64,000 nt of DNA from Mytilus californianus. Lineage: Eukaryota; Mollusca; Bivalvia; Mytilida; Mytilidae. Under the pieces are notes generated by a model. It made no database searches. It was given only the letters and a program-made list of their open reading frames with translations, and was not told the DNA's origin. The position numbers and the translations under genes were made by a program. Where the stretch lies: assembly GCF_021869535.1 (NCBI RefSeq), contig NW_026262648.1, positions 3,681,794 to 3,745,793 on the forward strand, given 5' to 3'. Of this stretch, positions 46,976 to 58,042 are shown in pieces (the stretch's first letter is position 1; each line of letters opens with the position of its first letter).

Positions 46976-48589
46976 ATGAGGTCAGGAAGGTATTCAACTT
47001 TTTCATTTTTTTATTTCACAACTGCTTATAGTGTTTTACATACACAATGACCTGCATTTGTATTTTAAAAGCTTATGTTGAAAATACTCAATCCTATCTC
47101 TATACCTTTGAAATTTGGTTTGTGAGAATAAAGATATATAGAAGCATCTTTTATTCAAATAATTAAAGAGATTAAACTTCTAAACACATTTAATATGTCT
47201 AACACGATTTTAAACTAAATAAGAAGCAACAGCATTATATGTAGTTCGTTTACATCCCGCTTTAGACAACCAAGTTTTTCTAAACAAGGTTACTTATTTC
47301 AATGTTGCCTACGATTTAGTCGCAAAGTCATGTTTGCATTTAAACATGATTAAAAAAAGTAAATAAGTTTGACTTCGTAAAAATCATATTCTTACCTCCA
47401 TTAGCTCGTATATATTCTTTTCGAACTTTAAATATCTCTTCTTTTATTATGGAAAATCATTCTCCTCCCTGATATTGACAATAAGCGATGTGCTATCTTA
47501 ACATAGAATAACAAAATGATCGCTATTTGCAGATGGCAGATTTTTGGGCAACTGCAAACACTTCAATAGAAGGCTGTTCTATGAACAATAATTAATAATT
47601 GCATCTTAAAATTACAAAACAAATATTCCTTGACCTAAAATATATTACTTATCTATTTTTTTAGCATACAAATATCGATCCCCCAAGATATATTTTGCTT
47701 TTGGAACATTTTTAATTTTTTTAGGATTTGTGATGAATTTCTATTTTCGGGAAATATTGCGCATATTACCTCTTATTTTTTGTTTGATTTGGAAATAATG
47801 TATTATGTTATATAAAGTTCATATGATCTTTTGAAAAATTTTATGGTACAAGAATTAGAAAATGGCTTTTTGTTTAGTAATCGCAAAAATTGGAATGTTT
47901 TTTCATGACCTTTGACCTTGATTTAACAGAAAATGCACCGTGCGATTTTTTTACTACCGGACAAAACAGAAAGTACAGATTATTAGCTTTCGAATGATAT
48001 ATAATACAGCCGTGTGTTAGGTGGGTGCATTAAAGTCGTTAACTAAGCGTCTTTTTGAAATAAGTCACTCGCCTATAAGATGACTTTCATTTCCGCGCTT
48101 GCACGGGTCAACTTTTAGTTGATCAAACTAGTATTTGCGTAAATACGATTTTGAGGGTGAATTTTATTATTTCATTGTTTTGTTAATCTATTAGACCTAT
48201 ATACATCACAATGCAATTCTCCTTGCACCTTTAGTAAATTGCTAACGATAAAATGTGTAAATTACAGACATTTGTTAAAACATATTCATAGGAAGATTAA
48301 TTCTAAATTTTATTGGTACATAATATTATATAATCTATAGATCTAATTGCCTGCAGCATATTGAAATCATAAAAGTTAAAGCATAACATTTTGGAGGTGG
48401 ATACTGCCATATAACAATTAACCATAACGATAATCTTCTCTGCCTCAAATTAACTAATCAAATTACCTTTACCATCCATTTCTAGGTGTAAGTCAAGACA
48501 AAAACAGACTATCCTTTATTTTAACTTAAAAATGATGGATGGGATTATCATAGTAAACAAACTTTGCGAAAGGTCCCGGGTACTGTTAG
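46976..48589. other. AT-rich intergenic sequence, no gene seen
   Basis: A patch around 47,880-48,020 (CATGACCTTTGACCTTGATT, CCGTGCGATTTTTTTACTAC) looks like another dispersed repeat, not identified. Confidence 0.4.
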
Positions 48590-48640
48590 ATAGTTGTCTC
48601 ATTGCCAATCATACCACATCTCCTTATTGTTATATATAAG
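48590..48640 (-). repeat. Short 3'-end fragment of the interspersed repeat family
   Basis: GTTGTCTCATTGCCAATCAT then ACCACATCTCCTTATT is the reverse complement of the family head seen at 12,478. Only about 45 bp are present. Confidence 0.6.
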
Positions 48641-49230
48641 TTATTTAGTGAAAGATAAAAGAAAAATACTAGATACTTTTCCTTATTTTTTACATGCCCT
48701 TGAAGTCTACCTTATGCAAATAAAGGCATTACTATTTTGGACAGTGTAATTATTTTCAACTTTTCAAGATTGTTTATGCAAGAAACATTTTGTCTTATGT
48801 GGAAAGCTCAATTGTTAATTTTCTCTTTACTTCAATCTACTGTATTTTTTTTATTTTGTTTTGATTTGTTTTGTTTTGTTTTTTTTAACGTTAAACATTG
48901 TTAATAATAGCCAATGACAATCACAACAATACTAAGCTGTCAGGTAAAATCAGATTATATCAGTAGAGGTTTTATTTTAAACTTTACATCTCTTACTTTC
49001 TATCTTTGTAATTGGTAATGAATATGAATACTTTACATAGAACATCCATGTAGCGATTCTATCTCCAGATCCTTTGACGAAGTTAGCATCAGACTGTACT
49101 GGCTGCCGCCATATAGGATTATGCTGAAATAAATATTGATGTAAATGACAATTTCTTATTATGATACATCAAATAATTAACCTTTGCGTCAATTTAGCTG
49201 AAAATAACTATGTTCCAAAGTCCGGAAAAT
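48641..49230. other. AT-rich intergenic sequence, no gene seen
   Basis: T-rich low-complexity tract near 48,846-48,888; nothing else recognised. Confidence 0.4.
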
Positions 49231-49234
49231 GTGA

Positions 49235-49715
49235 TTCTTTTTAAAACAATTCCATAATAGCAAGTGCATAACTTCAACATGTGAAAAATCTTTCTGTGAA
49301 CTCTTAGGGATCTTGGCTGAAAACTGTATAGAAAAAGTTGAAAACTTGTAACCTCTTTCAAATATTTTGCTGACAAATTAATAAAATCCCAAGTTGGCAA
49401 AATTAGAAAAAAATCCTCAAACAATTTTATAATAACAGGTGCACAGCTTCAACATATGTGCAGTCTCTCTGTGGCGTTTCTCTTGAATCTGAGATGAAAA
49501 CTGTAGGAGTTGATAACACTGAAAAGTTAGATATCAACTATTTCCCGCCTGCCTTCCCATCCGCCATTCTACCCGAAATCACCATACTATACGCTTGGTT
49601 TTGGACTTCATCTAACCCGGACAAAAATGGTCAGAGACAGTACATTAAGATACGATCTTGTGCAATGCCCAAAAGAAACTTGTTCAGAATATTTCAGGCT
49701 TGCTTCATGCTATAA
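49235..49715 (+). repeat. Two diverged tandem units (~175 bp) of a dispersed repeat
   Basis: ACAATTCCATAATAGCAAGT ... ACTTCAACATGTG ... GAAAACTGTA near 49,247 is matched by ACAATTTTATAATAACAGGT ... GCTTCAACATATG ... GAAAACTGTA near 49,421. An 85-codon frame over 49,458-49,715 continues into similar sequence and has no domain. Confidence 0.55.
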
Positions 49716-49794
49716 ATAAGCAAATTGATGTTTATCTTAAATAATCAGAGTAACAACAAGAGTATAACAATACCCTTTATCAAAAAATATAAAA

Positions 49795-49840
49795 ATAAGA
49801 AGATGTGGTATGATTGCCAATGAGATATAAGTCTATTAAA
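49795..49840 (+). repeat. Short head fragment of the interspersed repeat family
   Basis: AAGAAGATGTGGTATGATTG then CCAATGAGAT matches the head at 10,642 and 12,478; sequence after it does not match. Confidence 0.55.
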
Positions 49841-50089
49841 CTAAACAGACAGATTTAAAGGACAATTTCTTCAATTGTTACCCTTAAACAAAGAATTGCA
49901 TTTTATTATCAACAGAAATTATCTTGCTCAGAATTATGAACAAAGTGATACTACACATACAACGCCTTCGGCAGCTGCGAAAATGACCTTACAAACGCCA
50001 ATAATGGTGATGATAACAATATATTATAACATAATATATTAACCAATTCCAAATTTAAGACTAAACTTTCTCAGTCAGGATGTTATTTC

Positions 50090-50240
50090 CCCATTAAAAT
50101 TGAGAGTGGAAACGGGGAATGCGTCGAAGAGACAACAAACCGACCAAAGAGCAAGAAACAGCCCAAGGTCACCAATGGGTCTTCAACAAGAAAATCCCAC
50201 ACCCGGAGTCGGGCTTCAGCTGGCCCCTAAACAATAATGT
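50090..50240 (+). repeat. Interspersed mussel repeat (GGGTCTTCAACAAG family)
   Basis: GAAACGGGGAATGCGTCGAA, GAGACAACAAACCGACC, CCAATGGGTCTTCAACA, CCGGAGTCGGGCTTCAGCTG and GGCCCCTAAACAATAATGTA appear in the order I recall for a common Mytilus repeat. It abuts the LINE at 50,253. Confidence 0.6.
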
Positions 50241-50252
50241 ATACAAATCACA

Positions 50253-51540
50253 ATGCATACATTTGATGAGAGTGATAGTGAAGATGAAATAATTCCGATG
50301 AAATTAGTAGCACTTCGCCGAAGGACTATAAATCAAAAAGCAAAGAAAACTAGCAATAAGACCAGCTCGCCATCATTTGGTGTAATTTCAGCACTAAGAA
50401 GAATTGAAGGTTTACTACTATCTACTGCTGAAGATGTCTCAAATTTAAATGACACTGTTAACTGTCACATTGATTCTACAAACAAACAATTTCAAGAGAT
50501 AAATGATAAATTTGTTTCCTTGGCAAATACAGTAAAAGTGCAAACTAGTTCAGCATCAGCCTCTGTTGAAGAAGTGATAGCACAAACTCAGGTCATTAAA
50601 GCGACATTAACTCTAATAACAAGGCTTTCGTTGATAAATCTAAGAGTCTATGGGATAAAGTTAATGCAGTATTCCAAGAAGTAAAATAGATAAAGACATC
50701 TAACGAAAATATTCATATGCAAGATAAAGTTGCCCAAATAAATAACAGTACTCAAAATAGCAAAAGAGAAGAAAAGAATTTAACCACAACAAAAATGACA
50801 CCTGGGACATAACATACAGTAAGTGAAAAGTAGATTACAATGTAGAACACGCCAATCATCTACACCAAACACACCAGGACCTTTTTTTGCGACAGAGGTG
50901 TGAACAATTACTAAACGTTGAGTATGATGAGAGGAAATTCGAACGTCCCAAATTTCCATTATTTTAGCCAAACAATGACAAGAAAAACTTACTTCTGATA
51001 GGAAGTTCAACGCTTAAAAGAACGTCGGCCAGGAAAATGACAACTGATAACATCACAACAAACGTAAAAATCATCCGTGGAGGAAGAGTAAGAGATATTG
51101 AGGATTGACTTATTGAATATATACCAGAAGGCAAACTCAATTACGTTGATGTTATAGTTGTGCATGTTGGAACCAACACTGTGTCTGATAGAGATTCGGT
51201 TCACACCATTATAAATGATTATAGAAATCTTATTTACACCGTGAAACAGAGCTTACCGGAAAACACAACTGACTATTTCATCCATACTACATAGACCTAC
51301 AGATTACAAATCAAACCAAATTATTTCTGAGGTCAACCAGCAATTACTGAGAGTTGAAGATAATCAAATAAAAATACTGAATAACACGTTAGACTTTTTG
51401 TGCGGCAATCGACCTAATCAATCGCTATTTAAGGACCATGTACATACCAATGTAGACGGTGCTAAAGTACTAAGCCATAACATACTTTCTTGTGTTCACA
51501 TGATACTAAGAATGTATTATTTTTATTCGGAGAGGATAAC
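50253..51540 (+). pseudogene. LINE ORF1 with SGNH-hydrolase (esterase) domain, broken
   Basis: The first 143 codons (MHTFDESDSEDEIIPMKLVA) include a region with heptad-like spacing (LRRIEGLLLS, NDTVNCHIDS, FQEINDKFVSLANTV) that may form a coiled coil. After stops, the esterase blocks follow: LLLIGSSTLK with the nucleophile Ser (near 51,001-51,009), IVVHVGTNT (near 51,155-51,180) and LFKDHVHTN with the Asp-His pair (51,434-51,445). The role in retrotransposition is probably RNA or membrane association; it is not established. Several stops and frame changes lie between the blocks. Confidence 0.7.
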
Positions 51541-51660
51541 AGGGAGGAGATATGTGCCATATAAGACAACCAATCAACATCAACATTCAATTCGTCCAAA
51601 CGCCTGGAAACTTTTGAATACTGCTCAAGTCAAACACACGATTGTATTTTATTTCATTCT

Positions 51661-52400
51661 ATGGTAATTCTCATATTATATGTGTGTATTGCTATTTTTC
51701 TTCTTGAGCACAGATCAGAATGCTCCAAGTATACCCATATAAATCCTTTTATATTCCCACATAAATCCCTTAACATTTGTCACTTGAATATAAACCTTAT
51801 TTTACCAAAATTTGCTGAAATACAATACTTAATTTCGGAATCCAAATCAAACACGCATATTTTATGTTTGGGTGAAACATTTTTGTCGAATAGTGTCAAG
51901 AATAAAGAAATTATTATTCTAGGGTACAATTTGCACAGAAAGGAAAACATTGGTAAATCTGGGGATGGGCTTTTAATTCATACTTCAAAACAAATAAATA
52001 CGCTTAGACGGGATGATTTGGAAATTCAAGAAATTGAGTCAATGTGGATAAAATTTATTAATGTTCATCAAAAGCCTATTTTACTAGGTTATATATATAA
52101 ACCGCCTAACAGTCATGCTGAATGGTTTACTAAGTTTGAAACCATGTTGTTAAAAGTTGACACTGAAGATAAGGAAACTATTATTTTGGAAGATTTTAAT
52201 ATTGATTTAATGTCAAGTAAAAACATCCTAAGTGGTAACACCTCATAGATATTTTCAACATGCGTCAGGTGGTTTCAAAACATGAAAGAGTTACAAAAAC
52301 TTCATCCACCTTAATTGACCATGTTTATTGTAATGTGCCAGAAAATATTGATTATATTTCAGTTTCATAATATTCATTCAGTGATCACTATCCAGTTTGT
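51661..52400 (+). pseudogene. LINE APE-type endonuclease, broken
   Basis: The open frame 51,661-52,248 carries APE motifs: NICHLNIN, the catalytic Glu in CLGETFLS, LGYIYKPP and DFNIDL (preceded by Glu where Gly is usual). The final motif FSDHYPV lies at about 52,376-52,396, after a frame loss at 52,248 and an in-frame stop. The enzyme nicks target DNA to prime reverse transcription. The first ~30 residues are hydrophobic and probably are not native to the domain. Confidence 0.8.
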
Positions 52401-54095
52401 ATTTCTCATAAAAGAGGGTTAAGAAAGAAAAAAGCAAATTCATGATTAATAACTTATAGATCTACAAAATATTTCAACGAGACTGATTTTATTCACCATT
52501 TATCTCGGTGTCCCCTTATTATTGATGATCCTGATGAAGCGCTACTAAGTTTTATAAATATTTTTACTGAAGTGCTGAATCATCATGCTCCACTTATTAA
52601 AAAGCGAGTTAAACATGTTTATCAAAATGAGTGGATAAATGATGAAATTAAGGAGGGCATGAAACAACGTGATTATTATCACAAGAAAAAAGATACGTCT
52701 AATTATAAATTCTGGAGAAACAAGGTTTAATACCTTATAGAAAATTCAAAGCAAAAATTCTATACTTGATGTAATAGAACATGAAAAAGGAAACAGTAGT
52801 AAATTATGAAAACACTTGCATAATGTCAATGGTAGTGAAAAATCAGAAAATCAGTATACCCATCGTTATTCAAACTGGCTAAAGTTATACGAGTTTTTAA
52901 GAATAAAGATTCGAAAAATGATGTATTTAACTACGGACCTACTGCAATTTTACCATTACTATCTAAAATCCTTGAGCGACACGTAAAAACTCATTTGATG
53001 AATTTTCTACACAAATATAATCTGTTGTATGTCAAGCAATCAGGCCTTCGTATAAAACCATTCCTGTCGAACTGCTATGACGTCTTTGTTAGATAAATGG
53101 TTAAAAGCCATTGATGAAGGAAATTTAGTAGGGACAGTATTTTTGGATCTGTGTAAAGCTTTTGATCTTCTAAATCATTAACTGCTCCTTCAAAAATTAA
53201 AGTAGACATCAGGTCGTATCCATTTCAAATCCTTTTTCAAATGTATCTACATTAAAAGCAAGTGTACCTCAAGGGTCAGTTTTAGGTCCTATACTATTCC
53301 TAATATTTATTAATGATTTGCCTTTGTTTAATTCTTATCATAACACTGATCAATTTGCTGATGATAGCACTATTTCTGTGATGGGAAAAGTCAAAAAGTA
53401 TATAAGTCAGGGACTCAATGTTTTATTAGAAAATATTTGTCATTGGTGTGATGAAAACAAAATGTTAGTAAATGTGTCAAAAACAAAGACAATGTGTATA
53501 GGTTTAAAACAAAAACTGTCTGTCATTTGCAATGACACATTAAATATATCCGTTAATGGCCAACATTTTAATGAAAGTCACTGTGAAAAAGTCCTTGATA
53601 TTTTTGTTGACGCAACTCTGTCTTGGTATGATCAAATTAATCATATTATCAAAAAATTAATTCTTCGTAAGCGTTATTAACAAGAATCAAGAAATACTTG
53701 TTCAGTATGGGGAAACTGTAACAAGTTTTTAATTGACAGTTTACTAAAATTGCAAAAAAGGGCAGCTAGGATTATTTTAAACGAACACGATATTCATAAA
53801 CCATCTATTGAACTATTTAGGGATTCTGGAATTATTCCCGTTACTAAGAGAATACTTAACCACAAGTCATTATTAATTTATAAATCAAAACATTGTGCCT
53901 ACAAATAGTAGACAATGGTACAATACTCGACTTTCATCATCAGCCAATTTTATTGTCCCTAAATCAAACACAGAATTATACAAATCAAGTTTTTTTAGTG
54001 GTCCAAAAGTGTGGAATTCACTATCCAGTGAAATTAAAACATCAAAAACTGTATCTGCATTCAAATACTCTTACAAGTCATTATATTTTTAACAG
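52401..54095 (+). pseudogene. LINE reverse transcriptase and C-terminal region, broken
   Basis: RT landmarks on the plus strand are ILPLLSKILERHVKTHL near 52,950, motif A FLDLCKAFD (53,139-53,166), motif B VPQGSVLGPILF near 53,265 and motif C FADDST (FADD at 53,354-53,365). About 100 bp separate motifs A and B, far less than the usual distance, so a deletion has occurred. Motif D and a conserved LQKRAARIIL follow, then KSSFFSGPKVWNSLSSEIKT and the end near 54,092. Multiple stops and frame changes are present. Confidence 0.82.
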
Positions 54096-54347
54096 TGTGA
54101 AATTTATAAGTTAAACCACAATGTATACTATAGGTGTATTACTTTTGTTATATTTTTGTATATATACATCTATTGTTTACATGTGTGAAATTAAAAAATC
54201 AAAAACTGTATCTGCATTCAAATACTCTTACAAGTCATTAAATTTTTAACAGTGTGAAATTTATAAGTTAAACCACAATGTATACAATAGGTGTATTACT
54301 TTTGTTATATTTTTGTATATATACATCTATTGTTTACATGTGTGTAA
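54034..54347 (+). repeat. 157-bp tandem duplication at the LINE 3' end
   Basis: AAAACTGTATCTGCATTCAA starts at 54,044 and again 157 bp later at 54,201; the two copies differ at only a few bases. It spans the last codons and the 3' UTR. Confidence 0.92.
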
Positions 54348-54446
54348 TAGTAGATTAATTGTTTTATTCATGTAGTTGATATTGTATGTAGAGAGCCTTA
54401 TTGAAAATTGGTTTAATTCAAATGAGTTACCCTCTTTAAATAAAGA

Positions 54447-54477
54447 TATTATTATCATTATTATTATTATTATTATA
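54447..54477 (+). repeat. ATT microsatellite tail of the LINE
   Basis: ATTATTATCATTATTATTAT continues to 54,477. A simple repeat at the 3' end is usual for CR1/L2-type elements, so it marks the insertion boundary. Confidence 0.85.
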
Positions 54478-54529
54478 CTAGTTCAGCGAAAATGGACGTC
54501 ACACTAAACTCCGAAATATATAAATAAAT

Positions 54530-55650
54530 CAAAATTAAATAAAACATACAAGAATAACAAAGGCCAGAGGTTCCTGACATGGGACACGCGCAAAAAAAGC
54601 GGCGGGGTTATTCATGTTTTGTGAGATCTCATCCCTTCCCCTATACCTCTAGCCAATGTGGAATAAAAAAAAAACCACACACCAACACGCACAGTAAAAT
54701 TCTGTTTTCATGTCCGAGTCCGATGTTAGAATTGGTAACAGAAGAAACTAAGCAAAATGACAATGATCAACATAAATCAACAAAGGACTACTAGCAGTTA
54801 CTGACCTGCAAGCTCCAGGCCTCAATTTAGCTGATTGAAAGATTATGTCTTCATCATATGAAAATTAAGCACAACCCCTTCCGTTAGTGGTTTAGTATCA
54901 AACCATCATAAAATATACGAGAAGAACATAACCCGTATCATGCCAACAACTGGTTTTAGAATAAATGTGTTTATTTCCGATGCAAAGACCCTATAAGTGA
55001 ATCAATATTAATTCCAAAAAATGCCATCTTTAATTACCTGACAACAGTATCGTAACTATAACCCTTCTGAATAAGTCCGTTTAAAGGTTTGGTTAGCTTT
55101 TGAGGTGAATGACGACATTTTTGTGCTTTGTATAGAATATTACCATAAAAGATGGGATGTGAAATACCTGAATGTATAAGATGTCTGCACGTTGATTTAT
55201 ATTTACGAATGATAAATGTTATGACAAGTTTGTGATATCGAAAACCCTTATGTAATTATTTTTCAGTAATACAGAGGTGTCTTTCGTTAAAATCAAATAC
55301 GCTGTTATATACACGAGCGAATCGAACACGTTGAGATATATAAACACCATAGGATGGTGCCAAGGGACGTCACCATCTAAAAATTGATAATAAACAATAG
55401 GAAATGAAAATCATTTCTTCTATCGTAAATTTTAGTATAATCCTTTCCGTTAAAAATATAGATATCAACATCCAGGAAAGGGCAGTCTTCATTGTTAGTA
55501 TTAGCTTTATTTAAAGTCAGTTCAGCAGGATTAATCTCTTTAGTGAACATAGTGAAGGCGTCAATATTGAGAGCCAATATATCATCCAAATATCTAAAAG
55601 TATTATTAAATTTTTGTATCAGAATCGTGACAATGGAAGCTATTATAGAG
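54530..55650 (-). mobile_element. Retroelement with YLDD reverse transcriptase and repeat-family 3' end
   Basis: The minus strand carries RT sequence (55,650-54,960), followed toward lower coordinates by untranslated-type sequence (TGACAATGATCAACATAAAT, CATGTCCGAGTCCGATGTTA) and by CCTGACATGGGACACG with a GCGGCGGGGTTATTCATGTT block that belongs to the interspersed repeat family at 10,642. The arrangement suggests that those short repeats are 3'-end fragments of this retroelement (inference). Confidence 0.55.
54960..55650 (-). pseudogene. Reverse transcriptase fragment with YLDD motif
   Basis: Reading from 55,640 on the minus strand: IQKFNNTFRYLDDILALN, with the catalytic YLDD at 55,581-55,592, then NPAELTLNKANT, DCPFLDVDIYIFNGKDYTKI and YDRRNDF in one open frame (55,589-55,377). 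Downstream, in shifted frames, a DGDVP block and a GVYISQ-like block match the pattern I recall in a mollusc RT family related to Penelope-like elements. Stops lie between the blocks. The clade is uncertain. Confidence 0.65.
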
Positions 55651-56850
55651 ATAACCAGCTATCAATGTAGCTCTTGACAACCGAAAAATGTATCCACATA
55701 GCATCATTACGATCCTAACATGACAGTTGTATTTTTAAAAACAAAAGTATCTAGAAGCTATTAAGCACCATTTAATGTACTTTTAGGCCTATGTCAACTT
55801 ATAACTATTGTCTGATCGGTTATCAGGAGGAATTTTCGAAAGTTTAAAAAACACTTAAAATTCTAATTAATATATTTCTTGAAAGGGAAGAATAAAAATG
55901 AGGTTGAAGACTAATTACCCTAGATACACACATTTTTAAGTTATGCATAAAAAAAGATCCATAAGAATGTCTGTCGTCAAGGGCTTTCAGTAAATATTTA
56001 AGGGTATGTCCACCTTTCCTTTTTAGTACATTTCATGAATAAAAATGATTAATATGCCATAATTGAAAAATGAGTGAACGAAAATAAATAGAATACAAAT
56101 TAGAAATACACTTCAAATTTTAACAGTTGTAGTAGCACGAAGCTTATTACTAGTATACCTACTCTGCTCTAATGACTCATTCGAAAGGTATTTACCTTGA
56201 CCCATATACTTCATTTCTTGGTACTTTAAATTTTTAATGTTATAAAATCAACATGTAGCCTAAAAATATAAAATAAATTTGGATCTGGAGCGAGATGATG
56301 ATGGTTTTGCTATATACGTTTTCAAGACAAAACAGTCAACTCAAACACATAAAAAGGTGTACCCGACATTCTCTTTTCGATGAAATTGCTGTCAATTTTT
56401 AAGATTTTCGCAAAAATAACTGTAGCCGGGGGTAGAGATGCATATTAAATTTTTTAAAAAGATCAATCTGTTATCTTTAAGTGGATTTTTTTCGGCGACA
56501 TTTACACTTATGCATAATAAAAAATCCACACGTGTTTGCACTTACCATAATCGACTGTTTCGTGAAAATTTGTCTTTAATTTTAAAGTTTACAAATATCT
56601 CGCAGCTCCATACTATAATTTAAGTATTTATAAACATGTATATAAAATGAAGAAAATCCTAAATTATACGCCTACATTAAACTTCTAAAGCCCATAGAAA
56701 CAGATGTTAACAATTTAAATATACCAACTTGGCCATTTTTACCTTCTCAAATACATGGTTCCCTTTCTTTTGTTTTATCTTAACTGGATATAAGCCTGTT
56801 TCTATAAAGTTGAATGTCCGTACCCATTTCATGTGCAAACCTCATTGTCA
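55651..56850. other. AT-rich intergenic sequence, no gene seen
   Basis: No motif-bearing frame, RNA gene or repeat recognised. Confidence 0.4.
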
Positions 56851-56864
56851 TTTTTAGTCGGATT

Positions 56865-56950
56865 ACCAATATGTCGTTTGAGTGTTAATGCCAAAGCGAC
56901 AAATATGTCGTTAGGGGGTAGTATGCCATAGCGACATATATATCGTTTCA
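56865..56950 (+). repeat. Two short degenerate repeats with small hairpins
   Basis: ATATGTCGTTTGAGTGTTAA ... GCCAAAGCGACA and ATATGTCGTTAGGGGGTAGT ... GCCATAGCGACA are two units; GCGACAAATATGTCGT is a near-perfect hairpin. Confidence 0.5.
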
Positions 56951-57419
56951 TCAATTGCATTTACGTATACATTATCAATCAAAACATTTCAACCTATAAC
57001 ACACTAAATAATTTATGCTTTATAACCATTATCTTTACCATCGGTCATCTAAGATTATTTTGAAGCAATGGCGTGATACCCGTGATCTCATTGTGACGTT
57101 ATAATTATGGCAAATGTAAATTGAACTTTTTATCTCTGAAAAAGTCGTCTACCAGTGCGGCAAACAACAACATTGGTTTTTTGTATGTGCATGCAAGCAC
57201 ATGACACTGGTGCTGAAGATTAAAAAAACACTGGTATTTAAACAGCTGGTAACAAGACGACTGGGTCGCCACTTTTTTGCATCGTATCTTACTTCATATA
57301 AAGCACTTTATTGACTGCATTTCCGACATATTCGTCCGACTATGTGTTGACAAATGCTTTAGAAATTTTTGCACATTTCTTATGTCCGAATTTTGAATGT
57401 GTTAACCCACTTAACGTCA

Positions 57420-58042
57420 CAGTACCCAAGTTGCACCCGAGTACCCAAATTGCACCTATTCAACAAAAATAGCTACGAAAATCTTACAAGTTTTCTTTGA
57501 GACTAAATAATTTGTATTTTTATGATTTGATATTATAGACGTCTTTTAACATAGGTAAGTTGTTCAAATATACAAAAACGTTCACAGTATATATATATTT
57601 TAACAGATGAAGCACACTCGAAAAAGTAAAATCTACTGAACGTCGCCATGCGACCTTCTACAAAAAGTCATCTTTTAAAAATGAGCAAATAGAATATGTT
57701 ACAAGCATCTATTTCATAAAAAAATGAATACTAAGCATGGACTAATGTCAAATTGTTCTAAATATTTGAAGAAATAAAACAAAACAACTGTTATTCATTT
57801 TTGAAGGATGTGAATTAAATCATGGTTGCAATCTGGATACTCTTCATTACAGAATCATGGATCGTTTAGAGGTCGGTTCAAACCCATTTTTCTATGATTC
57901 ACTATGGATTCAAAATTAAATTGGTGTAACTATACAGTAAAACAGGATACATCTACAAAATAAACACAGAATGGTAACTTTTGTCTGGATCGTTAATAAA
58001 CGTAGGTGAAAAAACTGTCAAAATAGGTGCAATTTGGGTACT
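57420..58042. mobile_element. Candidate MITE with 21-bp perfect inverted ends
   Basis: AGTACCCAAATTGCACCTAT (57,440-57,460 in full) is the exact reverse complement of 58,022-58,042. A second, imperfect copy (AGTACCCAAGTTGCACC) sits at 57,421 just outside the left end. TCAC occurs outside both ends, with one extra base on the right. The interior of about 560 bp is AT-rich and non-coding. Confidence 0.6.

Larger units (their letters stand above)
50253..54480 (+). mobile_element. CR1/L2-like LINE, nearly full-length but broken
   Basis: The element carries, in order, an ORF1 with coiled-coil-like region and SGNH esterase, an APE endonuclease, a reverse transcriptase with motifs A, B and C, a C-terminal segment, a 3' UTR with an internal duplication, and a terminal ATT microsatellite. 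An esterase in ORF1 is known from CR1 and L2 elements. Many stops and frameshifts, and a deletion between RT motifs A and B, make it inactive. The 5' limit is uncertain: the dispersed repeat ending near 50,240 touches it. Confidence 0.8.
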
